Of a stretch of DNA of 64,000 nucleotides, positions 26,586 through 36,502 are shown one piece after another. Source of the stretch: Romboutsia faecis. Its GTDB lineage: Bacteria > Bacillota > Clostridia > Peptostreptococcales > Peptostreptococcaceae. The stretch lies in NCBI RefSeq assembly GCF_014323405.1, contig NZ_JACRWE010000001.1, positions 558,001-622,000 of the forward strand. Direction: 5' to 3'. Below the pieces are notes generated by a model. The model had not been told where the DNA came from and ran no database searches. It was given only the letters and a program-made list of their open reading frames with translations. Within the stretch, counting starts at the first letter, position 1. Each line of letters opens with the position of its first letter. A program made the translations under genes and the position numbers.

Positions 26586-29500
26586 CTAATTTTTAATTTG
26601 TGAACCAAAATTTATATTTTTTTCTTCATTTGTAGTTTTTTCATCTTCATCTGTGTTTTTATCAGTCGTTTTCTCTGCGTCTTTATTTAATCCCATATAA
26701 GCTCCAATAACTTCTCTTACAGGTAATAATGCATATGAACTCTCATTCCCTTGAGGTATCATAGCTACAACAGCTATTTCTGGATCATCTGCTGGAGCAA
26801 AAGCAACAGTCCATGCAAATGCATCATAATCAGATTTAAATTGATCTATTATAGTGTCAGTAGCTTTAGGATTTAACTGTTGTATAGCTTTTCTCAGATA
26901 AGACGCCATTAGTTTATCGTTATCATAATCTAATTTTACACTTACGCCTTCAGCTAATTCACCTTCTAATGATTTTCTTTCTTTTTCATCTAATTTCTTA
27001 TCTTTTAACTGTTCTTTAATTTCATTTTCTCTTTCTTTTGACAATTCTTCTTCTCTTTCTTTTATCAGTTCCTCTGAAAGAGCCACAGCCTCATCTTTTG
27101 ATACACCATATGTTCCCATATGATCAATTAAATATTGATACTCATCTTTAGTAGGTATTTTACCACTTTTTTCCGCTGTACCAGTTTTAGCTGCAACAGA
27201 TACTGGTAATGTACCGAAAACAGATTTAGCACTACTTAAAGTGGCCATTTGTTTCATACCTTGTACTAATTCTTTTAAATTGTCACTATTTTTAAAATCT
27301 ATTTTCTCAGATTTGTTGGTATCTTCAACAACTGTTTGATAGTCACTAGATATAGTTTTTTTAACTACAGATAGTTCAACTAAATTACCACCATTAGCTA
27401 TAGCTGCTACATATCTAGCCATCTGCGCTGGAGTATATGCATTTTCCCCTTGTCCTATCGAAAGGTTAAATGTATCAGCAGTACCCCATTTGGCAAACTT
27501 AAGGTAGTTGAAAACTATGTTATCAGCAAAACCTTCTGCTAAATCTTCTTTAACTTTCAACTTAATTAATCTGTTTATAACTTCTACTCTACCTGGGGTA
27601 TTTTCCTCAGCAGCCCATCCTACAATTTCATCAATCCTTGATTCAAATTCTTTCGGATTTTTCTCTTTTGTTATATCAGTAAAAGCTTCACCCATACTTT
27701 TTTCTAAATAAGACTTTAATAAGGTTTGAGTCGATTTAAGCTTTTGCTCTGTTGTAGGCACTGTACCCTTATTCTCTTCTATTTCATCAATTAACCCAGT
27801 ATAATCATCTAGTCCAAATAATTTAGCATACTCTAAAATTTTATCTGGTCCCATATTTATACCTAAATCTGAACCAGTACCTAAGTACTTACCTGTCCCT
27901 ATTGTATAGAAATATATATTACAAGATTCTTGTATAGCTTTATATAAATTTGTAATACCATGATTACGCTTAGATTTATGCCATATATAATCAGCAAACT
28001 TTCTTTCTCCATATTTTATCATACCTGGATCATTTATAGCATAGTTAGGATCTAATCCATTTTCTAAAGCAGCCATACCTGTTATCATTTTAAATGTAGA
28101 TCCTGGTTGGAATACACCTTGAGTTGCTAGATTCAGCAATTTACTTGGTGATAATGAATCATTTTTGTTTTCTGGTTCAAGATCAGCATATTCTGAATAT
28201 GATATACTACCTTTTGTAAATAAGTTAGGGTCATATGATGGGTAACTAACTGAAGCTAATACATCTCCAGTATTAACATCTATTGCAATCAATGCACCTG
28301 ATTTTGCATTTGGCGCAGTTCCCCCACCACTTTTATCTCCATATTGACTCTTAAATGTTCCGCCAGTTCTAGCATAATCTATAACCCTCTTTAAAGAGTC
28401 TTCTGCCACTTCTTGTAAATCTTTATCTATACTTAGATACACCGTATCTCCTGATTTTGGTTCTGATACTTCAATCTCTTTTGTTATTTTACCAACTGCA
28501 TCAACCTGCACCTTTTTATATCCATCTGTACCACGCAGTTGACTTTCATAGTTTTTTTCTATCCCTGCTAATCCTACTAAATCACTTTTTAAGTATCCTT
28601 TTTCTAAGTACTCCGATTCTTTAGTAGAAGGAATTTTTCCTATATGACCTAAAACATGCCCTGCAAGTGTTCCATTGGGATAATATCTAACAGGCTCATT
28701 TGCTATAGATACACCAGGAAGTTCCATAAGATTTTCTTCAATTTGAGATATAGTAGATTCACTTATATCTTGAGCAATTGTCACTGGATTATATCTTGAG
28801 TAACCTTGTGATTTCAATAAATCTCTAACTACAAGTACCTTTCTAGCATCTGCATCACTCATACCTTCATTTAATGGCATACTAGTTTTCGTTTTACCAG
28901 TTTTAGCACTATAATAATCTTTTATCTTATCAAAAGCATCTTTAGCACTAATATCCTTTTCATTTATTTTATATGATGCTAGCCAATCTGTTTTATTTTT
29001 TTCTTGAGTAAATACCCATTTACTAACAAGAATTGGAGGATATTCTCCATTCTTATTTAATTTAGCTTGCAGCTTTGATGCCTCTAGTCTCTTATCTTCT
29101 TGAGATAAAACACCTTCATCAATTAACTTATCTACTATATAATAAAAACTTTGTTTTGCATTTAAGTTTTGTGGTATACCTTCTGACTCTTTATATTCAG
29201 CTATGTCCTTATCATATGTATAATAATATTTCCCATTTTCAATATATATAGGAAATTCATCCTTGTATTCTTCTTTATTTTTTTCTAAAAGATTAATCAA
29301 TTTTAAGGATATCTCATTAGCCATGCTATTTTTATCAGAGTCTGTCTTGCTTATACCGTCTGCTGATACTTGAACAGTAAACTGATTTTTTGTTGTAGCC
29401 AAAATTTTCCCATTTTTATCCTTTATATCTCCTCTTGGAGCTTTTATAGGAAGCTCTTTATACGTTTTATTTTCAGCTAACTCAGTGTAATGTTCATATT

Positions 29501-29603
29501 TAAATACAGTCATATATAGTATTTTAACTAAGATAACCGCAAATACTACTAATAACATATTTCTAATAATAATAAATCTATCATTTACTTTTTTTTCGTC
29601 CAT
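26586..29603 (-). CDS. mrdA: Penicillin-binding protein 2 (class B transpeptidase)
   Basis: A 1005-residue class B PBP for cell elongation, with one N-terminal membrane span (about residues 14-32). The dimerisation domain starts at APRGDIKDKNGKILATT. Active-site motifs are SxxK in GSTFKMITG, SxN in QESCNIYFY and KTG in AAKTGTAEKSG. It is much longer than the usual 600-700 residues: there are extra segments in the N-terminal half, between the SxN and KTG motifs (a stretch with TVPTTEQKLKSTQTLLKS), and directly after KTG (a highly charged E/K-rich segment). It is followed by minC and preceded by mreD. Works with RodA. Confidence 0.93.
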   Translation of the reverse strand: MDEKKVNDRFIIIRNMLLVVFAVILVKILYMTVFKYEHYTELAENKTYKELPIKAPRGDIKDKNGKILATTKNQFTVQVSADGISKTDSDKNSMANEISLKLINLLEKNKEEYKDEFPIYIENGKYYYTYDKDIAEYKESEGIPQNLNAKQSFYYIVDKLIDEGVLSQEDKRLEASKLQAKLNKNGEYPPILVSKWVFTQEKNKTDWLASYKINEKDISAKDAFDKIKDYYSAKTGKTKTSMPLNEGMSDADARKVLVVRDLLKSQGYSRYNPVTIAQDISESTISQIEENLMELPGVSIANEPVRYYPNGTLAGHVLGHIGKIPSTKESEYLEKGYLKSDLVGLAGIEKNYESQLRGTDGYKKVQVDAVGKITKEIEVSEPKSGDTVYLSIDKDLQEVAEDSLKRVIDYARTGGTFKSQYGDKSGGGTAPNAKSGALIAIDVNTGDVLASVSYPSYDPNLFTKGSISYSEYADLEPENKNDSLSPSKLLNLATQGVFQPGSTFKMITGMAALENGLDPNYAINDPGMIKYGERKFADYIWHKSKRNHGITNLYKAIQESCNIYFYTIGTGKYLGTGSDLGINMGPDKILEYAKLFGLDDYTGLIDEIEENKGTVPTTEQKLKSTQTLLKSYLEKSMGEAFTDITKEKNPKEFESRIDEIVGWAAEENTPGRVEVINRLIKLKVKEDLAEGFADNIVFNYLKFAKWGTADTFNLSIGQGENAYTPAQMARYVAAIANGGNLVELSVVKKTISSDYQTVVEDTNKSEKIDFKNSDNLKELVQGMKQMATLSSAKSVFGTLPVSVAAKTGTAEKSGKIPTKDEYQYLIDHMGTYGVSKDEAVALSEELIKEREEELSKERENEIKEQLKDKKLDEKERKSLEGELAEGVSVKLDYDNDKLMASYLRKAIQQLNPKATDTIIDQFKSDYDAFAWTVAFAPADDPEIAVVAMIPQGNESSYALLPVREVIGAYMGLNKDAEKTTDKNTDEDEKTTNEEKNINFGSQIKN

Positions 29604-29614
29604 TCAATCACCAA

Positions 29615-30103
29615 CTACTCTTCTTTAAGCTTTAATATATTCTTCTTAAATAATTTATATATTATTAAACTTAATATACTATTTATTATCGGTATAATTA
29701 CTATTCCCTTTAATACCATCGTTAATATCCCATAACTATTGTACACTAGTGTAGTAGCTGTTATATTTACCATAGAATCAAATATACTAGTAATTAGTAC
29801 TAAGGTTCCGATTGTAATGTAACTCTCTTTATATATCTTTTCTCTTAAAGTACTAATACCATAACATACCGCAAATAAAATTAAGGCATTTACTCCAAAA
29901 ACACCACCTACTGTTATGTCTTTTGTAAGTCCAATTATAGCACCTATTATCCCCGCTTCAAGTTCGTCCAAATATAAAGAGATTATGGTACAGTACACTA
30001 ATACTAAACTAAAACTAACACCATATATATCTATATAATTTGTTATACTACTTTCAACTGTGACAAGCAGTATCCCTATAAGACAAAGTAAAAATCTTTT
30101 CAT
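29615..30103 (-). CDS. mreD: Rod shape-determining protein MreD
   Basis: A 162-residue membrane protein with about five spans, matching MreD in length, hydrophobicity and place (mreB-mreC-mreD-PBP2). Motifs are weak in this family; the segment YLDELEAGIIGAIIGLTKDITVGGVFGVNAL is typical. It links MreC to the membrane synthesis complex. AAGGGG before the ATG is the ribosome site. Confidence 0.88.
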   Translation of the reverse strand: MKRFLLCLIGILLVTVESSITNYIDIYGVSFSLVLVYCTIISLYLDELEAGIIGAIIGLTKDITVGGVFGVNALILFAVCYGISTLREKIYKESYITIGTLVLITSIFDSMVNITATTLVYNSYGILTMVLKGIVIIPIINSILSLIIYKLFKKNILKLKEE

Positions 30104-30117
30104 ATTATCTAGCCCCT

Positions 30118-31014
30118 TTATCCTATATCATTATTTTCCCTTGGTTCTATAACAATAACATCATCAATATTTTTAAAATCTGCATATGGTTTTATAACTA
30201 CATATTTTAGAGATTTATTTTTGTCATCAATTACTTTATCTACCTTACCTATCATTATCCCTTCTGGGTATAATCCTAGTCCAGAAGTAACTAAAGTGTC
30301 TCCTGGTAAAACATCATACGATGAATCAAACATATACCCCTGTAAGTATCCATTTTCTTTATATTTTTCTTTACCACTAATATCTGTATCTTGTGTAATT
30401 ACACCTTTATAATCTGAATTTTTTAGTAGCTTAAAACTTACTGATGATTTAGTGTCAAGTATAGAAATTGCTTTACTATAGTTTTTAGAAACTTCATATA
30501 CTATGCCTACTAAGCCACTTCCATTAACCACTAAACTATCTTTTTTAACTCCAGCATCACTACCAGCACCTATCACGAAACTAGTGTACCAATTTCCATC
30601 ATTCTTACTAACAACGCTAGCAGATATCATATTAGCTTTATAATCTTCGGGGATAAAGTTTAGTGCTTTCTTTAAATTTTGTATTGATTGACCTTCACTT
30701 ATTTTGTTGTTTAATTCTACTATCTCTTGCTTTAAACTTTCATTTTCTTTTTCTAAATCTTCTAATTTATTAGCGTTCTTTTTATAATTTAAAATCTCAC
30801 TAAAATTACCTTTTAAAAACATAAATCCCTTGTTAAAACTGCTTTCAATTGAAGCTACACCCTCTTGTATTACACCTAAATTAATTGGATTATTTCCAGA
30901 ATATTTACCAATTGATATTCCCACAATTCCAATTAAAGTGATAGCAACTGTCGTCGTTGCTATCACTTTTACATTAATCTTTTTTTTGTCCTTTTTATCA
31001 TTATTAAATTTCAA
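30118..31014 (-). CDS. mreC: Rod shape-determining protein MreC
   Basis: A 298-residue protein with a short lysine-rich cytoplasmic tail, one membrane span (VIATTTVAITLIGIVGISIG), a coiled coil (NANKLEDLEKENESLKQEIVELNNKI) and the C-terminal beta-barrel domain (GNWYTSFVIGAGSDAGV, GLVGIVYEVS, GDTLVTSGLGLYPEGIMIG). It connects MreB to PBP2 and RodA. The start is taken at TTG, 4 bases after GGTGAT; the GTG inside that site would add four residues. Confidence 0.93.
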   Translation of the reverse strand: MKFNNDKKDKKKINVKVIATTTVAITLIGIVGISIGKYSGNNPINLGVIQEGVASIESSFNKGFMFLKGNFSEILNYKKNANKLEDLEKENESLKQEIVELNNKISEGQSIQNLKKALNFIPEDYKANMISASVVSKNDGNWYTSFVIGAGSDAGVKKDSLVVNGSGLVGIVYEVSKNYSKAISILDTKSSVSFKLLKNSDYKGVITQDTDISGKEKYKENGYLQGYMFDSSYDVLPGDTLVTSGLGLYPEGIMIGKVDKVIDDKNKSLKYVVIKPYADFKNIDDVIVIEPRENNDIG

Positions 31015-31031
31015 GATAATCACCAACTTTA

Positions 31032-32108
31032 TTATCTTCTATTGTTCATCATTAATACTTTTTCGAATATCTCTTGATCTTCTACTGATTTACCAGTTCC
31101 TAGTGCAACACAATCAAGAGGACCTTCAGCTATTGTTACTGGCATTCCAGTTTCTTGTTTTATTAACTTATCTAATCCTCTAAGTAATGCTCCCCCTCCA
31201 GTTAACATTATTCCATTTTCCATTATATCTGATGCTAATTCTGGTGGAGTTTTTTCTAAAGTTGATTTTATCGCATCTACTATTGAACTTATTGGTTCTT
31301 TTAATGCTTCTCTAACTTCTGTTGAAGATATTTCTACAGTTTTTGGTAAGCCTGATATTAAATCTCTACCTCTTATTTGCATATTACTTTCTTGATCTTC
31401 TTTAAAAGTCGACCCTATACTTATTTTTATGTCTTCAGCAGTTCTTTCACCTATCATTAAGTTGTATTCTTTTTTAACGTATCCAACTATAGCTTCATCA
31501 AACTTATTACCACCGATTCTTACTGATTCAGCCGATACTATACCACCTAAAGATATTACTGCTATTTCTGAAGTACCACCACCGATATCAACTACCATAT
31601 TTCCTTCTGGTTCTTCTACTTTAAGCCCTGCTCCTATTGCAGCAGCCATTGGTTCTTCTATAAGATAAGCATCCTTCGCTCCTGCTTGTCTTGCAGCCTC
31701 TTCTATTGCTCTTTTTTCAACATCTGTAACACCAAATGGTACACATATTGCTATTCTTGGACTTACAACACCTTTTTTAGCTGCAGCTTTTTGTATAAAG
31801 TAACTTAACATTGATTGAGTAACATCAAAATCAGCTATAACTCCATCTTTCATAGGTCTTATAGCTACTATATTTCCTGGTGTTCTACCTATCATTCTTT
31901 TAGCTTCTTCACCAACTGCTAAAACTTCCTTACTATCATCTCTTATAGCAACAACTGAAGGCTCTCTTACTACTATCCCTTGTCCTTTTATATAAACTAA
32001 AGTATTCGCTGTACCTAAATCGATACCCATATCTTTAGTCATTTTACCAAATCCAAATAAAGATCCAAATCCTTTTTTCTCTCTTTTTTCTTTTTTCTCT
32101 TTAGCCAT
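31032..32108 (-). CDS. mreB: Rod shape-determining actin homologue MreB
   Basis: A 358-residue bacterial actin. The phosphate-1 motif is [15 protein letters not shown], the catalytic region has [20 protein letters not shown], phosphate-2 is [17 protein letters not shown], and the adenosine motif is [14 protein letters not shown]. It carries a charged leader of about 20 residues ([15 protein letters not shown]) before the usual [13 protein letters not shown] start; the ribosome site GGAAGGAG stands before the first ATG, so the leader appears real. It leads mreBCD. Confidence 0.96.
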   Translation of the reverse strand: MAKEKKEKREKKGFGSLFGFGKMTKDMGIDLGTANTLVYIKGQGIVVREPSVVAIRDDSKEVLAVGEEAKRMIGRTPGNIVAIRPMKDGVIADFDVTQSMLSYFIQKAAAKKGVVSPRIAICVPFGVTDVEKRAIEEAARQAGAKDAYLIEEPMAAAIGAGLKVEEPEGNMVVDIGGGTSEIAVISLGGIVSAESVRIGGNKFDEAIVGYVKKEYNLMIGERTAEDIKISIGSTFKEDQESNMQIRGRDLISGLPKTVEISSTEVREALKEPISSIVDAIKSTLEKTPPELASDIMENGIMLTGGGALLRGLDKLIKQETGMPVTIAEGPLDCVALGTGKSVEDQEIFEKVLMMNNRR

Positions 32109-32134
32109 ATTAATGCTCCTTCCACTATCTCAAA

Positions 32135-32842
32135 TCAAATTATCATATTTTCCTTAAAGCTAAAATACAAACCATCTCCTATTATAATATGGTCGATTAC
32201 TTCAATTCCTATCAACTCACCACATTGTATTAACCTAGATGTAATATTCTTATCTTCATTAGAAGGCTCTATACTTCCAGATGGATGGTTATGTATTAAA
32301 ATTATTTTATTGCTACTTCGTCTTATAGCTTCTTTAAAAACTTCTCTTGGATGAACCAGTGATGAATTTAAAGTTCCAACAGATACATCTATATCTGTAA
32401 TAATTTCATTTTTTGTATTTAAAAGAACTACCTTAAAAACCTCTTTTTGTTTGTACCTTAAGCTTTCCATATAATACTTATAGATATCCCATGGATTTTT
32501 AACTTTGTATTTATTAGGTCTAGAACTTGAAATTCTAAGTCCAAGCTCTAGTGCAGCCTTTATCTGTGTAGCCTTAGATAGTCCTATTCCTTCTATTTTG
32601 CACAATTCTTCTATACTTATATCTTGTAAGTATCTTATACCTTGTGAATCTTTATTAATTATATCATCTGCTAATTCAATTGCATTTCTCTTTTTTGTGC
32701 CTGTTCTTAATAGGATAGCTAATAACTCTGCATTAGATAAATATTTCACTCCATGTAGAAGCATTTTCTCTCTAGGTCTCTCCTCTAATGCCATGTCTTT
32801 TACTTTTCTAGAAAAATCAAAAGACTTATTCAGATAAATCAC
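32135..32842 (-). CDS. radC: RadC/JAB-domain protein
   Basis: A RadC-family protein of about 235 residues. A helix-hairpin-helix region (ELCKIEGIGLSKATQIKAALELG) is followed by a JAB metalloprotease-like domain with IHNHPSGSIEPSNED, the zinc ligands of the family. The role in repair is doubtful in the literature. The frame overlaps maf by 4 bases at a GTG directly against the GGAGG ribosome site; a CTG three codons later stands at better spacing (GGTGAT then 4 bases), so the true start may be there or at ATGGCATTAGAGG. Confidence 0.88.
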   Translation of the reverse strand: MIYLNKSFDFSRKVKDMALEERPREKMLLHGVKYLSNAELLAILLRTGTKKRNAIELADDIINKDSQGIRYLQDISIEELCKIEGIGLSKATQIKAALELGLRISSSRPNKYKVKNPWDIYKYYMESLRYKQKEVFKVVLLNTKNEIITDIDVSVGTLNSSLVHPREVFKEAIRRSSNKIILIHNHPSGSIEPSNEDKNITSRLIQCGELIGIEVIDHIIIGDGLYFSFKENMII

Positions 32843-33423
32843 CCTCCATAAAAAAGATTTACATTAAAATGTTCTTTTAGTAGGTCACTTATTTTCGATA
32901 TTGGCAATCCAACTATATTGAAATAGTCTCCAGATATACTTTCAACTAATAGTCCTCCATATCCTTGAATTCCATAAGCCCCTGCTTTGTCTAAGGATTC
33001 CTTAGTGTTTATGTAATCTCTTATAGTCTCCTCTGATAAATCCTTAAAAGTTACCTCACTAACCACATAGTCTATCACTTTTTTATCTAAACTTAAATTT
33101 ATCAAGCTAATACCCGTAATAACTTGATGCTTTTTATTAGACAACAACTTTATCATTCTGTATGCATCATCTTCGTCCTTTGGCTTACCTAGTATAGTAT
33201 CATCTAAAACTACAATAGTGTCTGCACCAATAACTAAATCATTTTTATTTTTACTTGCTACATCCATACATTTTTCAAAAGCTAGTCTCATTGCTACTTT
33301 TTTCGGAGGCTCATTTTCTAATATAACCTCATCTATATTACTCTTTACTATTGTAAAATCCACCTTTACATTCTCCAAAATTTCTCTTCTTCTTGGAGAT
33401 GCTGATGCTAAGATTATATTCAT
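32839..33423 (-). CDS. maf: Maf family nucleotide pyrophosphatase
   Basis: A 194-residue Maf/Ham1-fold protein that hydrolyses non-canonical or canonical nucleoside triphosphates such as dTTP and UTP. Motifs are ASASPRRREILENV at the N-terminus, VIGADTIVVLDDTILGKPKDEDDA (metal site) and the C-terminal GDYFNIVGLPI. It is the first gene of the maf-radC-mreBCD order that is common in Firmicutes. It overlaps radC by 4 bases. Confidence 0.93.
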   Translation of the reverse strand: MNIILASASPRRREILENVKVDFTIVKSNIDEVILENEPPKKVAMRLAFEKCMDVASKNKNDLVIGADTIVVLDDTILGKPKDEDDAYRMIKLLSNKKHQVITGISLINLSLDKKVIDYVVSEVTFKDLSEETIRDYINTKESLDKAGAYGIQGYGGLLVESISGDYFNIVGLPISKISDLLKEHFNVNLFYGG

Positions 33424-33702
33424 TCATCCACCTCTTCTTGTACTTAGAAATTGTACTTATCTAGTTTATCATTATATTGTAAAAAATTCAACGTTATTGT
33501 CGAACCTTTTAGTTACATAATTGTTATATTTACATGTTTTGGGGTATAAAAACACAACTTAGATAAAATAATATTTTACACTTGTGTAAACCTTATAGAT
33601 TATATAATATTACTTACTTCCCACCAACCTTATAATTTATATTTATGTAAAAAATTTTTAATAAATTTTATTCTTTAATTTGTTAAAAATTACTATAAAA
33701 AA
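33424..33702. promoter_or_regulatory. Intergenic region with a 16-bp palindrome, upstream of maf
   Basis: No ORF was seen. The best element is TTTACACTTGTGTAAA at 33575-33590, a perfect palindrome with 7-base arms and a 2-base centre. It is upstream of the whole maf-radC-mre-PBP2-min block and overlaps a possible plus-strand TTGTGT/TATAAT promoter near 33583-33607. The protein that binds it, if any, is unknown. Confidence 0.4.
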
Positions 33703-33731
33703 ATAAAGGTATGAAAGCTTCACACCTTTAT
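33700..33731 (-). terminator. Rho-independent terminator after the rnf operon
   Basis: Arms ATAAAGGTATGAA and TTCACACCTTTAT pair with one mismatch, followed by ATTTTTTTATAG on the minus strand. It lies 11 bases beyond the rnfB stop. Confidence 0.85.
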
Positions 33732-33741
33732 TCTATCCATA

Positions 33742-34713
33742 TTATATAGTTTTAATAGCTTCTTTAGGACATTTTTGCATACATAAGTGACAACCAACAC
33801 ATTTTTTCTCATCAACCTTATGAACCGCTTTTCTTTCGCCTGATATAGCATCAAATTTACATTGTTTTTTACAAAGTGTACATCCAATACATTTTTCTTC
33901 ATCTATTTTTACTTTGCTTCTATCACTTATATCACCGGCTATAACTTTAGTTGGACATTTCTGCACACATACTTTACATTGAATGCATTTGTCAAAATCA
34001 ATTTTAGCTATTTTATTTTCGAATACAATAGCATCTACTGGACATACCTTTGCACACATTCCACATCCCATACACCCATTACTACATTTTTCTTTTACTG
34101 CCTTACCAAACTCTGTGCTATTACATTCAACGACAACTTCTTGTTTTTTAGGCTTTTTTATTATTATAGATTTTGGACAAATTTCTATACATTTACCACA
34201 CATTACACATTTATCTTCATCTATTACAGCAATTCCATTTTGTATTGATATAGCTCCAAACTTACATGCATCTTTACATGTTCCTAAACCTAAACATCCA
34301 AACTTACACGCTTTTGCCCCTGAATTTAAGGCTGATGCTGCCCTACAGTCAGACATACCTTCATATTCATATTTATTTTTAGCACTTTCACAAGTTCCTT
34401 TACAGATAACTTTTGCTACTATTTTTTCACCTTCCAAAGCACTTATTCCCATGATTTCTCCAACTTTAGACGCTACAGTTGCTCCACCTACAGGACAACC
34501 ATTTACAGGAGATTTCCCTTCAACTATTGCATTTGCAAGTCCTCCACAACCTGGGAATCCACAACCACCACAATTAGCTCCTGGAAGAACCTCAAGTATT
34601 TTCTCTACTCTTTCATCTATCTCAACTGCAAACTTCTTAGAAGCATAAGCAAGAACTGCTCCAAAGATTAATCCCATAGCTCCTAAAAGAATTATCGATT
34701 TCACTATTTCCAC
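33742..34713 (-). CDS. rnfB: Rnf complex iron-sulfur subunit RnfB
   Basis: A 323-residue subunit that passes electrons from ferredoxin into the Rnf complex. An N-terminal membrane anchor is followed by a CGGCGFPGCGG cluster motif and, from about residue 130, a series of 4Fe-4S motifs: CVMCGKCIEICP, CMGCGMCAKVCP, CIQCKVCVQKCP, CIGCTLCKKQC and CVGCHLCMQKCP. The number of clusters matches the long clostridial/Acetobacterium form. Last gene of rnfCDGEAB. The start codon is GTG after AGGGGGTGAG. Confidence 0.96.
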   Translation of the reverse strand: MEIVKSIILLGAMGLIFGAVLAYASKKFAVEIDERVEKILEVLPGANCGGCGFPGCGGLANAIVEGKSPVNGCPVGGATVASKVGEIMGISALEGEKIVAKVICKGTCESAKNKYEYEGMSDCRAASALNSGAKACKFGCLGLGTCKDACKFGAISIQNGIAVIDEDKCVMCGKCIEICPKSIIIKKPKKQEVVVECNSTEFGKAVKEKCSNGCMGCGMCAKVCPVDAIVFENKIAKIDFDKCIQCKVCVQKCPTKVIAGDISDRSKVKIDEEKCIGCTLCKKQCKFDAISGERKAVHKVDEKKCVGCHLCMQKCPKEAIKTI

Positions 34714-34731
34714 GTAATCTCACCCCCTAAA

Positions 34732-35307
34732 TTATAGCTTTATAAGTCCTGTGAATCCTAAGAAAGCTATTGACATAAGTCCTGCTGCTATTAGAGTTAT
34801 TGGAAATCCTCTAAATGACTCTGGTATATCAGCAAGTTCTAATCTTTCTCTTATTCCTGCAAATAAAACTATAGCTAATGTAAATCCTACTCCTGCTCCA
34901 AATCCGTTTACTATCGTTTCTATTAAATTATATCCCTTATCAACATTAACTATTGCTATACCAAGTACTGCACAGTTTGTAGTTATAAGAGGTAAGAAAA
35001 CTCCCAATGCTTGATATAAAGATGGACTCATCTTTTGTATTACCATCTCAACAAACTGAACAATAGATGCAATTACTAGTATAAAAGCTATAGTTTGTAA
35101 AAATTCAAGTCCTGTTCTTTCTAATAGCATTTGAATAAAATATGTAATTATCGATGCTAAAGTTAAAACAAAAGTAACCGCAGCACCCATACCTACTGCC
35201 GTATCAACCTTTTTAGAAACACCTAAGAATGGACATATTCCTAGGAACTGTGATGTTATAACATTATTAACAAGTACTATGCTTAAAAATAAAAGAATTA
35301 AATTCAT
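34732..35307 (-). CDS. rnfA: Rnf complex membrane subunit RnfA
   Basis: A 191-residue membrane protein with six spans, homologous to NqrE. Conserved segments include [20 protein letters not shown] and [13 protein letters not shown], where cysteines in helices I and IV hold an intramembrane iron-sulfur centre. The ribosome site is GGGGGTG. RnfA and RnfE form a back-to-back pair of opposite topology in the ion-translocating core. Confidence 0.97.
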   Translation of the reverse strand: MNLILLFLSIVLVNNVITSQFLGICPFLGVSKKVDTAVGMGAAVTFVLTLASIITYFIQMLLERTGLEFLQTIAFILVIASIVQFVEMVIQKMSPSLYQALGVFLPLITTNCAVLGIAIVNVDKGYNLIETIVNGFGAGVGFTLAIVLFAGIRERLELADIPESFRGFPITLIAAGLMSIAFLGFTGLIKL

Positions 35308-35324
35308 ACTATTTCACCCCCACA

Positions 35325-35918
35325 CTATGCCTTTTTATTTCTTATTTTATTGAATCCAGCCATTAAAAATCCTAATGTTAAAAACGCTCCTGGAGGTAAT
35401 ATGAATAGTAATGCTGGTTGATATGATGCTCCTAATAAACTTATTCCAAATAAACTTCCTGCTCCAAATAACTCCCTAACTGCACCTAAAATTGTAAGTG
35501 CTAAAGTAAATCCAAGACCCATTGCTACACCATCTATTGCTGATGTAAATGCTCCGTTTTTCGATGCGAAACTTTCTGCACGAGCTAGTATTAAGCAGTT
35601 AACAACTATTAACGGAATGTATAGTCCAAGAGCCTGATCAAGCGCTGGAACATATGCTTTTAATAATAATCCTACTATTGTAACAAATGTAGCTATTACT
35701 ACTATAAATGATGGTATTCTTATTTTATCTGGTATAATTTTTCTCATTAAAGAAATAACAATATTTGAACATATTAAAACTACTGCCGTTGAAAGTCCCA
35801 TACCCAGTCCATTTATAGCCGAACTCGTAACAGCAAGTGTTGGGCACATACCTATAACTTGCACGAAGGTTGGGTTTTCATCTATGATACCATTTTTAAA
35901 TATCTTAGCTGAGTTCAT
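35325..35918 (-). CDS. rnfE: Rnf complex membrane subunit RnfE
   Basis: A 197-residue membrane protein, sister of RnfA and homologous to NqrD. It has FVQVIGMCPTLAVTSSAINGLGMG in the first helix and PLIVVNCLILARAESFASKN in the fourth, again with the cysteine in each. Six spans are predicted. The ribosome site is a run of six G's (GGGGGGAG), one of the longest in the window. Confidence 0.97.
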   Translation of the reverse strand: MNSAKIFKNGIIDENPTFVQVIGMCPTLAVTSSAINGLGMGLSTAVVLICSNIVISLMRKIIPDKIRIPSFIVVIATFVTIVGLLLKAYVPALDQALGLYIPLIVVNCLILARAESFASKNGAFTSAIDGVAMGLGFTLALTILGAVRELFGAGSLFGISLLGASYQPALLFILPPGAFLTLGFLMAGFNKIRNKKA

Positions 35919-35935
35919 ATTTTATATTCTCCCCC

Positions 35936-36502
35936 CTACTTATTTAAAGAACTATTAAATAACTCTATTGCAACATTTACTCCATCTGTAACTGCTGTAG
36001 ATGTAATAGTTGCACCTGATATTGCAGATATTTCATTTTCTCCAGATGAACTTCCTTTTATTAAAGCAAGCTCTGATGCTGATTTACCTGAAAATTGATC
36101 CTTGAAACTAGAATCTGAAGCCTTTGCACCAAGACCTGGTGTTTCAGACATGTTACCTATATTAATACCACTAACAGTTCCATCCTTTGATATACCAACT
36201 ATTAGTTCGATATCTCCACCATAACCTTTCGGAAGAACCTTTACTGTATATCCAACAGTTTCAGAACCACTTTTACCTTCATAAACCTCTGAAACAATTC
36301 CATCAATATTTTCATATTTACTATCTGAAACTTGAATAAATTCACTTGCATCTGGAAGTACAATTTGTCTAGATTCATTATTAGCTTGAATATTTCTCTG
36401 TTCTATAACTGGTGCTGTAACTTGATTAGTTAATCCTAATAATAAGGCTGCAACAGCACATATAGCAAATAAATTAAGACCTAACTTTACTATATTATTC
36501 AC
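35936..36502 (-). CDS. rnfG: Rnf complex FMN-binding subunit RnfG
   Basis: A 188-residue protein with one N-terminal membrane span and an exported FMN-binding domain. The covalent FMN attachment site is the threonine in SGATITSTAV near the C-terminus. It also has GLGAKASDSSFKDQF, typical of the family. The start codon is GTG and overlaps the stop of rnfD by one base (TAGTG). Confidence 0.95.
   Translation of the reverse strand: MNNIVKLGLNLFAICAVAALLLGLTNQVTAPVIEQRNIQANNESRQIVLPDASEFIQVSDSKYENIDGIVSEVYEGKSGSETVGYTVKVLPKGYGGDIELIVGISKDGTVSGINIGNMSETPGLGAKASDSSFKDQFSGKSASELALIKGSSSGENEISAISGATITSTAVTDGVNVAIELFNSSLNK

Noticed and set aside
32135..32842. Fixed CTG start for radC
   Set aside because: The ribosome site spacing supports it, but CTG starts are rare and the 4-base GTGA overlap with maf is also plausible, so the longer frame was kept.
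33862..34648. Long plus-strand frames across rnfB
   Set aside because: They are antisense shadows of the cysteine-rich RnfB coding region, with no ribosome site and unlikely amino-acid composition.
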